A stretch of 64,000 bases of DNA from Paucimonas sp. (GTDB lineage: Bacteria; Pseudomonadota; Gammaproteobacteria; Pseudomonadales; Pseudomonadaceae). How positions within the stretch are numbered: the stretch's first letter is position 1; every line of letters begins with the position of its first letter. This document shows positions 58,755 through 64,000 of the stretch, one piece after another. The stretch covers positions 124,001 to 188,000 of the forward strand of contig JAIRVG010000021.1 in NCBI GenBank assembly GCA_031253995.1. The letters are read 5' to 3'. The position numbers and the translations under genes are program-made. Below the pieces are notes generated by a model, which searched no databases, was not told the DNA's origin, and worked only from the letters and a program-made list of their open reading frames with translations.

Positions 58755-59678
58755 TCAACGCGGCGTGACGGTGACCCAGTAGCGGGTTCGATAGCCGACC
58801 CGCACCGGCAGCGTGGCGGGCAGGGCGGCGAGGATCGCGTCGGTGTTGCCCAGCTGGAAGGTGCCGCTGATCAGCAGCGGCGCCACCTCGTCCTGGCAGC
58901 GCAGCCAGCCGCTGCGGTAGCGGCCCAGTTCGCCGAGGAAATCGCGCAGGGGCATTTCCTCGACGATGAGCTGGCCGCGGGTCCACTGGCTGTCCTGTTC
59001 GCGGGCGGGGGTGGTGCTGGAGGGGTTGCGGCCGTCGAAGAGGATCTGCTGGCCGGCGTCGACGCGCTGGTTGGTCGGCGTTACCAGCACTGCGCCTTCG
59101 AACACGCTCAACTGCGTGCGGCCGTCGCGCTGGCGGACCAGGAAGCGGGTGCCCAGGGCTTCCATCACGCCTTGTTCGCTGACTACGCGCAGGGGGCGAT
59201 GTCGGGGGTCGTGGCCGCTGTCCACGAGGATTTCGCCGCGGCGCAGGGTGATCAGGCGCTGGTGGTCGTCGAAGTCCACGTCCACCACCGTCTGGGTGTT
59301 GAGTTGCAGCACGGTGCCGTCGGCCAGCTCCAGGCGCCGGCGTTCGCCGGTGGCGGTGCTGTAGTCCCCGGCGGGTGATACCTGGCGATAGCCCACGTAA
59401 CCGGCGGGAGCGACAAGGGCCAGCACCAGCAGTTGCTTCATCACCTGGCGGCGTTCGCGGTTCAGCGTGCCCATGGCCAGTTGCGGCGGCAGCAGGCCGA
59501 GGCGGGCTTGTACCCGTTGCGCCTTCTGCCACGCGCGTTCGTGCTCCGGCGCGGCCGCACGCCAGCGGGCGCAGGCCTCGCGCTGGGTAGGGCTGGTGCC
59601 TGGGTCGAGCATCAGCATGTGCCAGTGGGCGGCTTGCCGGGCGACTTCGGGGGCGATGCGGGCGGGTTCGGCGGACAT
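58755..59678 (-). CDS. FecR-family anti-sigma factor (fourth trio)
   Basis: This 307-residue protein has the DUF4880 segment (VARQAAHWHMLMLDPG...WRAAAPEHERAWQKAQ), a weak TM helix near residues 80-97 (KQLLVLALVAPAGYVGYRQ), a FecR domain (LADGTVLQLNTQTVVDVDFDDHQ...LGTRFLVRQRDG) and the receptor-contact end. ATG 59678 overlaps the sigma stop as ATGA. A longer frame to 60212 is the shadow of the sigma gene. Confidence 0.9.
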   Translation of the reverse strand: MSAEPARIAPEVARQAAHWHMLMLDPGTSPTQREACARWRAAAPEHERAWQKAQRVQARLGLLPPQLAMGTLNRERRQVMKQLLVLALVAPAGYVGYRQVSPAGDYSTATGERRRLELADGTVLQLNTQTVVDVDFDDHQRLITLRRGEILVDSGHDPRHRPLRVVSEQGVMEALGTRFLVRQRDGRTQLSVFEGAVLVTPTNQRVDAGQQILFDGRNPSSTTPAREQDSQWTRGQLIVEEMPLRDFLGELGRYRSGWLRCQDEVAPLLISGTFQLGNTDAILAALPATLPVRVGYRTRYWVTVTPR

Positions 59679-60181
59679 CAGAAATCGTCGTCGCAGAGGA
59701 TGCAGGCTTCGAGGGCGTTGGCCATATGGCGCTTCACGGTGCGCTCGCCGATGCCCAGGCGCTGGGCGACCTGCACGTAGGTCAGGCCCTCCAGTTGCAC
59801 CAGCAGGAAGACCGAGCGCACGACGGGCTTGAAGGTGTCGAGGAGGGCGTCCAGTTGCTGCAGGGTTTCCCGCAGGCAGTAGTGGTCTTCTTCCGAGAGC
59901 GCGAAGACCTCGGGCAGTTGCGCGAGCATTTCCAGGTAGGCGCGTTCCAGGGACTGGCGGCGGAAATGGTCGTAGACCAGGCGACGGCTGACGGTGGCGA
60001 GGTAGGCACGGGGCTTCTCCAGGCTGAGGCGTGCACCGGCCTTTTGCTGGGCCTGGAGGATGCGCAGGAAGGTGTCCTGGGCCAGGTCTGCAGCCTGGGC
60101 CGAGCAGCCGAGGCGGCGGTATAGCCACTGCTTGAGCCAGCTGTTGTGCTCGGCGTAGACCTGACTCAGATCGTCGTGCAT
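59678..60181 (-). CDS. ECF sigma factor, FecI-like (fourth trio)
   Basis: This 167-residue sigma factor has region 2 (AQAADLAQDTFLRILQAQQK...YLATVSRRLVYDHFRRQSLERAYL) and region 4 (LDTFKPVVRSVFLLVQLEGLTYVQVAQRLGIGERTVKRHM). It closely parallels the fecI at 29731-30234 in length and in motif order (both have ERAYL and LTY), so the two may be related duplicates. A near-perfect Fur dyad lies 37 bp upstream. Confidence 0.9.
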   Translation of the reverse strand: MHDDLSQVYAEHNSWLKQWLYRRLGCSAQAADLAQDTFLRILQAQQKAGARLSLEKPRAYLATVSRRLVYDHFRRQSLERAYLEMLAQLPEVFALSEEDHYCLRETLQQLDALLDTFKPVVRSVFLLVQLEGLTYVQVAQRLGIGERTVKRHMANALEACILCDDDF

Positions 60182-60217
60182 CGCGTGCAGTCCTCGGTTT
60201 GGATGGCGGCACGTTAA

Positions 60218-60234
60218 TTGATAACGATTATCAA
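60218..60234 (-). promoter_or_regulatory. Strong Fur box upstream of fourth sigma gene
   Basis: TTGATAACGATTATCAA is a perfect 7-3-7 dyad (TTGATAA/TTATCAA) that matches the Fur consensus hexamers GATAAT and ATTATC. It is the strongest Fur site in the window, 37 bp before the sigma ATG at 60181. Confidence 0.85.
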
Positions 60235-60290
60235 ATCAATTCGTGATGTGACGAACTGGTAGGGGTGTGGTGGCGCATCGAATGAGCAGC

Positions 60291-60345
60291 GCGATCGGCG
60301 TAGGAGCTGATTTATCTGCGATCGGCGGCGAAGCCGTCGTAAAAC
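60291..60345. repeat. Short REP-like element
   Basis: GCGATCGGCGTAGGAGCTG...TGCGATCGGCGGCGAAGCCGTCG contains the repeated GCGATCGGCG and a GGCG..CGCC-type stem typical of Pseudomonas intergenic repeats. Confidence 0.55.
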
Positions 60346-60390
60346 CTGAATCCCGGATGTTCTTGATACCCCTCGGATCCGGAAATCACA

Positions 60391-60426
60391 GAGCCCCACT
60401 GCGGGCCAATGTCCGCAGTGGGGCTC
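60391..60426 (-). terminator. Terminator-like hairpin after DUF6124 gene
   Basis: GAGCCCCACTGCGG pairs perfectly with CCGCAGTGGGGCTC across an eight-base loop. It starts four bases after the DUF6124 stop on the minus strand. The following bases are only moderately T-rich. Confidence 0.7.
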
Positions 60427-60429
60427 GCT

Positions 60430-60672
60430 TCAGATTGGAACGGTCATCGTGGTTTTCGCTTGAGCGAGGATGAGCATCGCTTTGCTGACGCGCAGAAAGC
60501 GGATCGCGTCGGCGAGATGGATCTGGCTAATGGTGGTGGGTGGGGAGGGCAAGATTTTCAACAGCGCGATGGCGTCTGCGAGGTAGTTCTCGGCGTGGCC
60601 GATGGCTTCATGGTGGGAGAGGTTGGGTCCGACACAAAGGATCGGGGGTGGATCGGGGACGATCTTTTTCAT
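60430..60672 (-). CDS. DUF6124 family small protein
   Basis: This 80-residue cytoplasmic protein begins MKKIVPDPPPILCVGPNLSHHEAIGHAENYL, the DUF6124 pattern found repeatedly in Pseudomonas, followed by a helical tail with HLADAIRFLRVSKAMLILAQA. Its function is unknown. ATG 60672 has GGAG eight bases upstream; the GTG at 60708 lies in the leader hairpin. The gene has a long structured leader (60676-60815). Confidence 0.72.
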   Translation of the reverse strand: MKKIVPDPPPILCVGPNLSHHEAIGHAENYLADAIALLKILPSPPTTISQIHLADAIRFLRVSKAMLILAQAKTTMTVPI

Positions 60673-60675
60673 TGG

Positions 60676-60815
60676 TGTAGCTCCGTGTGAGTCCATGGGG
60701 GACGCCACACCTCGCCGCTAAACAAGGGGTGGCGACTGTGCATGGGTTAGCAGACCGAGACACGAAGCAAACCCGGCGCACCCGAAGGTGCCCACACGCA
60801 CAGCCGCCATAGAAG
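60676..60815 (-). promoter_or_regulatory. Candidate structured RNA leader of the DUF6124 gene
   Basis: On the minus-strand RNA, GGCGGCUGUGCGUG (60808-60795) can pair over 14 bases, two of them G-U, with CAUGCACAGUCGCC (60744-60731). This encloses a GCACC-UUCG-GGUGC hairpin (about 60776-60790). The next bases, CGCCACCCC (60734-60726), can instead pair with GGTGTGGCG (60711-60703), about 20 bases before the Shine-Dalgarno site. CGCC is shared by the two pairings, so they may exclude each other. The G-U pairs exist only on this strand, which supports an RNA role here. Confidence 0.5.
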
Positions 60816-60845
60816 GTTGCTGGTGGTTTGATTCATGTGTTCGGA

Positions 60846-60893
60846 CTGCTAATCCGGTCGTTGATTTGGCAACGACCGACGGAGATTAGGCAG
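60846..60893. repeat. Two-tier hairpin element
   Basis: The inner stem CGGTCGTTG/CAACGACCG (60855-60863/60870-60878) is perfect with loop ATTTGG. The outer stem CTGCTAATC/GATTAGGCAG (60846-60854/60884-60893) has one bulge. It lies just upstream of the DUF6124 leader and could be a REP-like or structured RNA element. Nothing else is visible in 60816-61025. Confidence 0.55.
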
Positions 60894-61025
60894 CGTTTCC
60901 ACAGGACGCAACCGCCAGGAGGGGGTGGGGAGTATGCTTGGGAAATTGCCTACAAGAAAGCCGGAAATGGGGGAAGTTTCGTAGCTGTATGCGACAGGTT
61001 TCGGTCGTGCTTGGCTGCCTTCCTG

Positions 61026-61062
61026 TAGGAGCTGGCTTGCCTGCGAAGGACCGCAACGCGGT
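61026..61062. repeat. Single REP-type sequence before CRISPR leader
   Basis: AGGAGCTGGCTTGCCTGCGA followed by GGACCGCAACGCGGTCC resembles half of the REP class at 2238 with a short GGACCGC/GCGGTCC stem. The rest of 61063-61150 holds no gene. Confidence 0.6.
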
Positions 61063-61150
61063 CCCAAACCCCATCTCGTTTTCATGGTGCAAGCGACAGC
61101 TGACGATAACGCCAACGCTGTTATTTTCATCATGGGCCTCATCCCGTGAG

Positions 61151-61284
61151 TTGACCCTTTTTTTCAGGTGTTGTGTTGGGATTAGGAAAATCAACGACTT
61201 ACAAGGCCGATAGAAAAAAGGGTCTGAGGGGGCCGAATCGAGGTTTTGCTTTTTGAATCAAAGGATTGATAAGGTTTTGGTCTA
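61151..61284 (+). promoter_or_regulatory. Type I-F CRISPR leader with two IHF sites
   Basis: This A/T-rich stretch lies directly before the first repeat. It begins TTGACCC with a T-run. Two perfect matches to the IHF consensus WATCAA-N4-TTR are present: AATCAACGACTTA at 61189-61201 and AATCAAAGGATTG at 61256-61268, the latter ending 16 bp before repeat 1. Known I-F leaders use a proximal and a distal IHF site for spacer integration, so this layout fits an adaptation-competent leader. Confidence 0.8.
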
Positions 61285-62155
61285 GTTCACTGCCGTATAG
61301 GCAGCTCAGAAAAGTCGGGGCCTACGAAAGATTTGAATGTCGCCGTTCACTGCCGTATAGGCAGCTCAGAAAACCTGCAGTTGGGAAACCACCGGTACCC
61401 AGTTGTTCACTGCCGTATAGGCAGCTCAGAAAGCGACCCGTGCCGGCGTGGCGAAGTCCGAGAAGTTCACTGCCGTATAGGCAGCTCAGAAATACGGGAC
61501 CGGGCTTCATGTTCACTGGCCTGAGTTCACTGCCGTATAGGCAGCTCAGAAATGAAAGCGCTGACTCGACAGCAGGCGCCCCCGTGTTCACTGCCGTATA
61601 GGCAGCTCAGAAATGACCGAAGTACATATTGCGGGAGATGAGTTCGTTCACTGCCGTATAGGCAGCTCAGAAACAGCTCCGCCTATTCCAGTTGGGCTAT
61701 GTACAGGTTCACTGCCGTATAGGCAGCTCAGAAAAAAGACCAGTCCTCATACAGTCCGTCGGTCGAGTTCACTGCCGTATAGGCAGCTCAGAAAGGATAG
61801 GCCCGGAGCCGTTGCCGAACCGCCGAGTTCACTGCCGTATAGGCAGCTCAGAAAGCCCAGGTACATTGCGCACTGGCCGTTGGCGTGTTCACTGCCGTAT
61901 AGGCAGCTCAGAAAAGCAGCAGGCGCGGACGCGTGGCGGCATATTCGTTCACTGCCGTATAGGCAGCTCAGAAAATGGAGCGGATCGAGAAGGATGGTGC
62001 GCAGCCGTTCACTGCCGTATAGGCAGCTCAGAAATGGTCTTCACCGGCTGGAACGCGCTGACTACCGTTCACTGCCGTATAGGCAGCTCAGAAATACTCC
62101 GACCTGACGTTGTGGGACGACTTCCTTGTTCACTGCCGTATAGGCAGCTCAAAAA
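61285..62155 (+). CRISPR. Type I-F CRISPR array, 15 repeats and 14 spacers
   Basis: The 28-bp repeat begins GTTCACTGCCGTATAGGCAG and ends CTCAGAAA, the I-F (Csy) form with its GCCGTATAGGC hairpin. Repeats start at 61285, 61345, 61405, 61465, 61525, 61586, 61646, 61707, 61767, 61827, 61887, 61947, 62007, 62067 and 62128. All are identical except the last, which has one G-to-A change (CTCAAAAA), the usual mark of the leader-distal end. Spacers are 32 bp or 33 bp (numbers 5, 7 and 14). The leader is on the left, so the newest spacers are near 61313. Spacer origins were not searched. No cas gene is in the window. Confidence 0.97.
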
Positions 62156-62235
62156 CGATTCCTCTCCCCAGCGTTCACCTCTTTGAATTCTGATAAACAG
62201 ATCGATTTGCTACGCTTCCCAGAAATCCACTCAAA

Positions 62236-62263
62236 CATAAACAGTCAATTAGGGCTGTTTATG
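62236..62263. promoter_or_regulatory. Candidate HipB operator upstream of hipBA
   Basis: CATAAACAG (62236-62244) and CTGTTTATG (62255-62263) are perfect 9-bp inverted arms with a ten-base spacer. The dyad ends 28 bp before the antitoxin ATG. A TATAAG-like -10 at 62267-62272 follows at once, so a bound HipB dimer would cover the promoter. Confidence 0.6.
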
Positions 62264-62291
62264 CTGTATAAGCAGACAATTTAGGCCCCTT

Positions 62292-62612
62292 ATGAGTGAT
62301 TACTTCCCCGTCGATTGCAGCGCTTCGCTCCAGCGAATAGGACTTCTGATCAAGTCTGCTCGTCTGGAGCAGGGTATCCGCCAGCTGGATGTGGTCAGTC
62401 GTCTCGGCGTACCAGAGAAGGTCATCCGCCGAATCGAACGCGGTGATCCCGCGGTCAGCGTCAAGTCACTGATGCTTGTGCTGTGGAATCTGGGTCTGAT
62501 CGAGAAAGTATTCCGTTCGTTCGAGGGCAGTCCGATTTCATTCTCGGAGTTGAAGGAAGATACCCGTGGGCGCCGCGTGCGTCAGCGCCGCGCGAAAGCG
62601 GAGGATTTTTGA
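62292..62612 (+). CDS. HipB-like XRE antitoxin
   Basis: This 106-residue XRE-family HTH protein has LGLLIKSARLEQGIRQLDVVSRLGVPEKVIRRIERGD as the DNA-binding HTH and a basic C-terminal tail (RGRRVRQRRAKAEDF). It is directly upstream of and overlaps a HipA-type kinase gene by one base (TGATG), the standard antitoxin position. It should neutralise HipA and repress the operon through the dyad at 62236-62263. Confidence 0.85.
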   Translation: MSDYFPVDCSASLQRIGLLIKSARLEQGIRQLDVVSRLGVPEKVIRRIERGDPAVSVKSLMLVLWNLGLIEKVFRSFEGSPISFSELKEDTRGRRVRQRRAKAEDF

Positions 62613-63832
62613 TGCCCAGCGCCTACATCTACATGGAGCACCCTGGTACTGCCGAAGTGCTGACGCTCGGAAAGCTGACCCTGCATCACAACAAACCAGG
62701 AGAGTTCGTCTATTCGCCTTCTGCAATCGATGCCAGGGTGTGGGTACCCGATCCTATCCGCTATCCCTTGTCTGACCAGGTCTTTACGATCACCAGGAAC
62801 CAGGGCGTGCCCGGTTTCATCGATGACGCCATGCCGGACGGGTGGGGCGAGCGGCTGCTTCAGCGGATGCAGCGCGACCCGGTAAGCCGTTTCGACCTGC
62901 TGGTCGGGTCTCCCAACAGCGACCGCGTGGGCAATCTCATGACCGGCCGGGACAAGGCGCCTCCTGTTGGCGTGGGGCAAAAGCCCTTGTCACGGCTGAC
63001 GGGCCTGGATCGGTTCATCGACATCTGCGACGTGGTCTATGACAACGACATAGGCGACGAGGACGTGAAGGCACTCGGTGTACGGGATCAACGTTCGTCG
63101 GTCGGTGGAGCGCGTCCCAAGCGGACATTCTCGGGCGACCGGAAGCTGATCCTGGCCAAGCCGCACGATCGTTATGATCCTTACGAACTGGCACCCGTGG
63201 AACATGCCTGCATGACCTTCGCGGCAAAGAAGGGCATGCGTGTCGCCAAGACCTCCCTCTACCACGACAAGAAGGGCACGACCCTGTTGGTGGAGCGCTT
63301 CGACCGCCGTTACGTGGACGGTGTTTTTCGTCGGGTCCCGTTCCTGAGTGGTCTGACGTTGCTGGACACCGAATGGACCGTCGCGGACCTTACGGCTCGC
63401 TCCTATGCACGGCTGGCCGACGAGATGTACCGCCGCAAGGTGCCAGACGCGGACCGTCGTGAACTCTACTTGCGCATGGCCTACAACGTTCTGACGGGAA
63501 ATACGGACGATCACCCGCGCAACCACGCGATCATTTTCATCGACGGAGGCTGGCGGCTTTCGCCAATGTATGACGTGCTGCCAATTCTCGACGAAGGGCG
63601 CGCCAGGTACATGTCGATGTCGGTGGGGATCGACGGCGTGAAAGTCACCCGGTCCAATCTGCTGAGCCAGCATCTGCACTTTGCTCTGACCAAGGACGAG
63701 GCCGAGGGGATTCTCGATCAGGTGGCGGGCTGGGCTGATGAGCTCAGGGAGTATTACGGTTGTTTCTTCAAGGGCAAGGCTCTGGAGGCTGCGCGAGAGG
63801 CGGTCAGTGCCGAGGGGTTGTTGTCGGGGTAG
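62612..63832 (+). CDS. HipA-family Ser/Thr kinase toxin
   Basis: This 406-residue HipA-family kinase has the N-terminal couple domain (about 15-100: GKLTLHHNKPGEFVYSPSAID). The kinase core carries SVGGARPKRTF, LILAKPHDRYD, the catalytic loop GNTDDHPRNHAIIF and the metal-binding SPMYDVLPI. HipA toxins phosphorylate targets such as GltX and induce dormancy; the target here is unknown. ATG 62612 (MPSAYIYME) overlaps the hipB stop; the frame from 62483 is a shadow of hipB. The module sits between a CRISPR array and a second CRISPR leader. Confidence 0.88.
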   Translation: MPSAYIYMEHPGTAEVLTLGKLTLHHNKPGEFVYSPSAIDARVWVPDPIRYPLSDQVFTITRNQGVPGFIDDAMPDGWGERLLQRMQRDPVSRFDLLVGSPNSDRVGNLMTGRDKAPPVGVGQKPLSRLTGLDRFIDICDVVYDNDIGDEDVKALGVRDQRSSVGGARPKRTFSGDRKLILAKPHDRYDPYELAPVEHACMTFAAKKGMRVAKTSLYHDKKGTTLLVERFDRRYVDGVFRRVPFLSGLTLLDTEWTVADLTARSYARLADEMYRRKVPDADRRELYLRMAYNVLTGNTDDHPRNHAIIFIDGGWRLSPMYDVLPILDEGRARYMSMSVGIDGVKVTRSNLLSQHLHFALTKDEAEGILDQVAGWADELREYYGCFFKGKALEAAREAVSAEGLLSG

Positions 63833-63950
63833 GCGGATTGTCTGGTTTCAAGCCGGTACTCGGTTCACGCTCATCTGGTTTGCATGACAAGAGTGGCAAC
63901 GGACTGAAGTGTTTAATTGGTTGTTTTCGTCGCTGTCTCACCACATACGG

Positions 63951-64000
63951 CTGACCCTTTTTTTGAGGTGGTGCACGGGGGCGTGGAAAATCAATGACTT
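63951..64000 (+). promoter_or_regulatory. Start of a second CRISPR leader at the window edge
   Basis: CTGACCC plus a T-run, ending GGAAAATCAATGACTT, aligns without gaps to 61151-61200 with 38 of 50 identical, and the IHF core ATCAA-N4-TT is kept. By comparison with the first leader a repeat should begin about 134 bases after its start, near 64085, beyond the window. Confidence 0.75.

Noticed and set aside
60267..60690. Plus-strand frames of 68 and 93 codons over the DUF6124 region
   Set aside because: They are built from REP sequence and the antisense of the DUF6124 gene.
61505..61525. Extra GTTCACTG within spacer 4 (61511-61518) as a possible partial repeat
   Set aside because: Only eight bases match and spacer length is normal, so chance is enough.
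61266..62186. Repetitive open frames with SLPYRQLRK or VHCRIGSSE units
   Set aside because: They are translations of the CRISPR repeats, not proteins.
61000..64000. Search for cas genes near the array
   Set aside because: The only coding region after the array is hipB-hipA; none of the proteins shows Cas1, Cas2-3 or Csy features.
1..64000. tRNA, rRNA or insertion-sequence genes
   Set aside because: I noticed no tRNA-like cloverleaf, rRNA stretch or transposase frame. A tRNAscan or IS search was not possible, so a missed tRNA is conceivable.

Overview
The window looks like chromosome from a Pseudomonas of the fluorescens/putida group. The grounds are high-GC coding DNA with dense antisense open frames, an OprD-type porin, a cyoABCDE operon, NorR next to a flavohemoprotein, DUF6124 and DUF3649/DUF3325 genes, several FecI-FecR-receptor trios, and repeated REP palindromes that carry the core GCTGGCAAGCCAGCTCCCAC. 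Everything here is read from sequence and family knowledge; no database search was run.

Layout. 0.3-2.1 kb: an OprD-family porin and a small secreted protein. 2.3-8.6 kb (minus strand): a four-gene operon of membrane-fusion protein, RND pump, response regulator and sensor kinase. 8.9-12.6 kb: an Aer-like PAS chemoreceptor, a YkgJ-type cysteine-cluster protein, a small periplasmic protein and CheV. 12.6-15.5 kb: NorR and the divergent NO dioxygenase hmp, with three GT-N7-AC NorR boxes between them. 15.8-21.7 kb: dsbB, then cyoABCDE for the bo3 quinol oxidase, behind a long, structured upstream region. 22-26.1 kb: alaC, a second cysteine-cluster protein, a DMT exporter with a LysR regulator, an LprI-like protein and an HPF/RaiA-like protein.

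26.3-36.7 kb is iron country. It holds fecI-fecR-fecA on the minus strand and, divergently, a DUF3649-PepSY-DUF3325-sigma-antisigma-receptor operon of FoxB/FoxIRA or FiuIRA type. 36.8-46.3 kb: AraC regulator and DMT permease, a GhrB-like reductase, a LysR regulator beside a four-gene NodT-FUSC-DUF1656-HlyD efflux operon, and a RidA protein behind a MerR/SoxR-type operator. 46.5-50.2 kb: a BrnT/BrnA toxin-antitoxin pair, an orphan CrtZ-like carotene hydroxylase, an SDR, a MetC-like lyase and a GNAT acetyltransferase. 50.3-60.2 kb: two further sigma/FecR/receptor trios, separated by an aegerolysin-like gene and a PseH-like acetyltransferase. The window therefore has four complete cell-surface-signalling iron systems, each with a Fur-like box near its sigma gene or operon start.

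60.4-64 kb is the accessory end. A DUF6124 gene has a structured leader. It is followed by a type I-F CRISPR array of 15 repeats and 14 spacers with two consensus IHF sites in its leader, and then by a HipB/HipA-type toxin-antitoxin operon. The last 50 bases of the window repeat the CRISPR leader without gaps (38 of 50 identical). This predicts a second array about 85 bp beyond the edge, with the HipBA module lying between two CRISPR loci. No cas gene is in the window.

The most interesting leads are the hipBA module between two I-F leaders, the candidate switching RNA leader of the DUF6124 gene, the clustering of four iron-signalling systems with two sharing an A/T-rich promoter element, and the palindrome lying across the brnT start codon.
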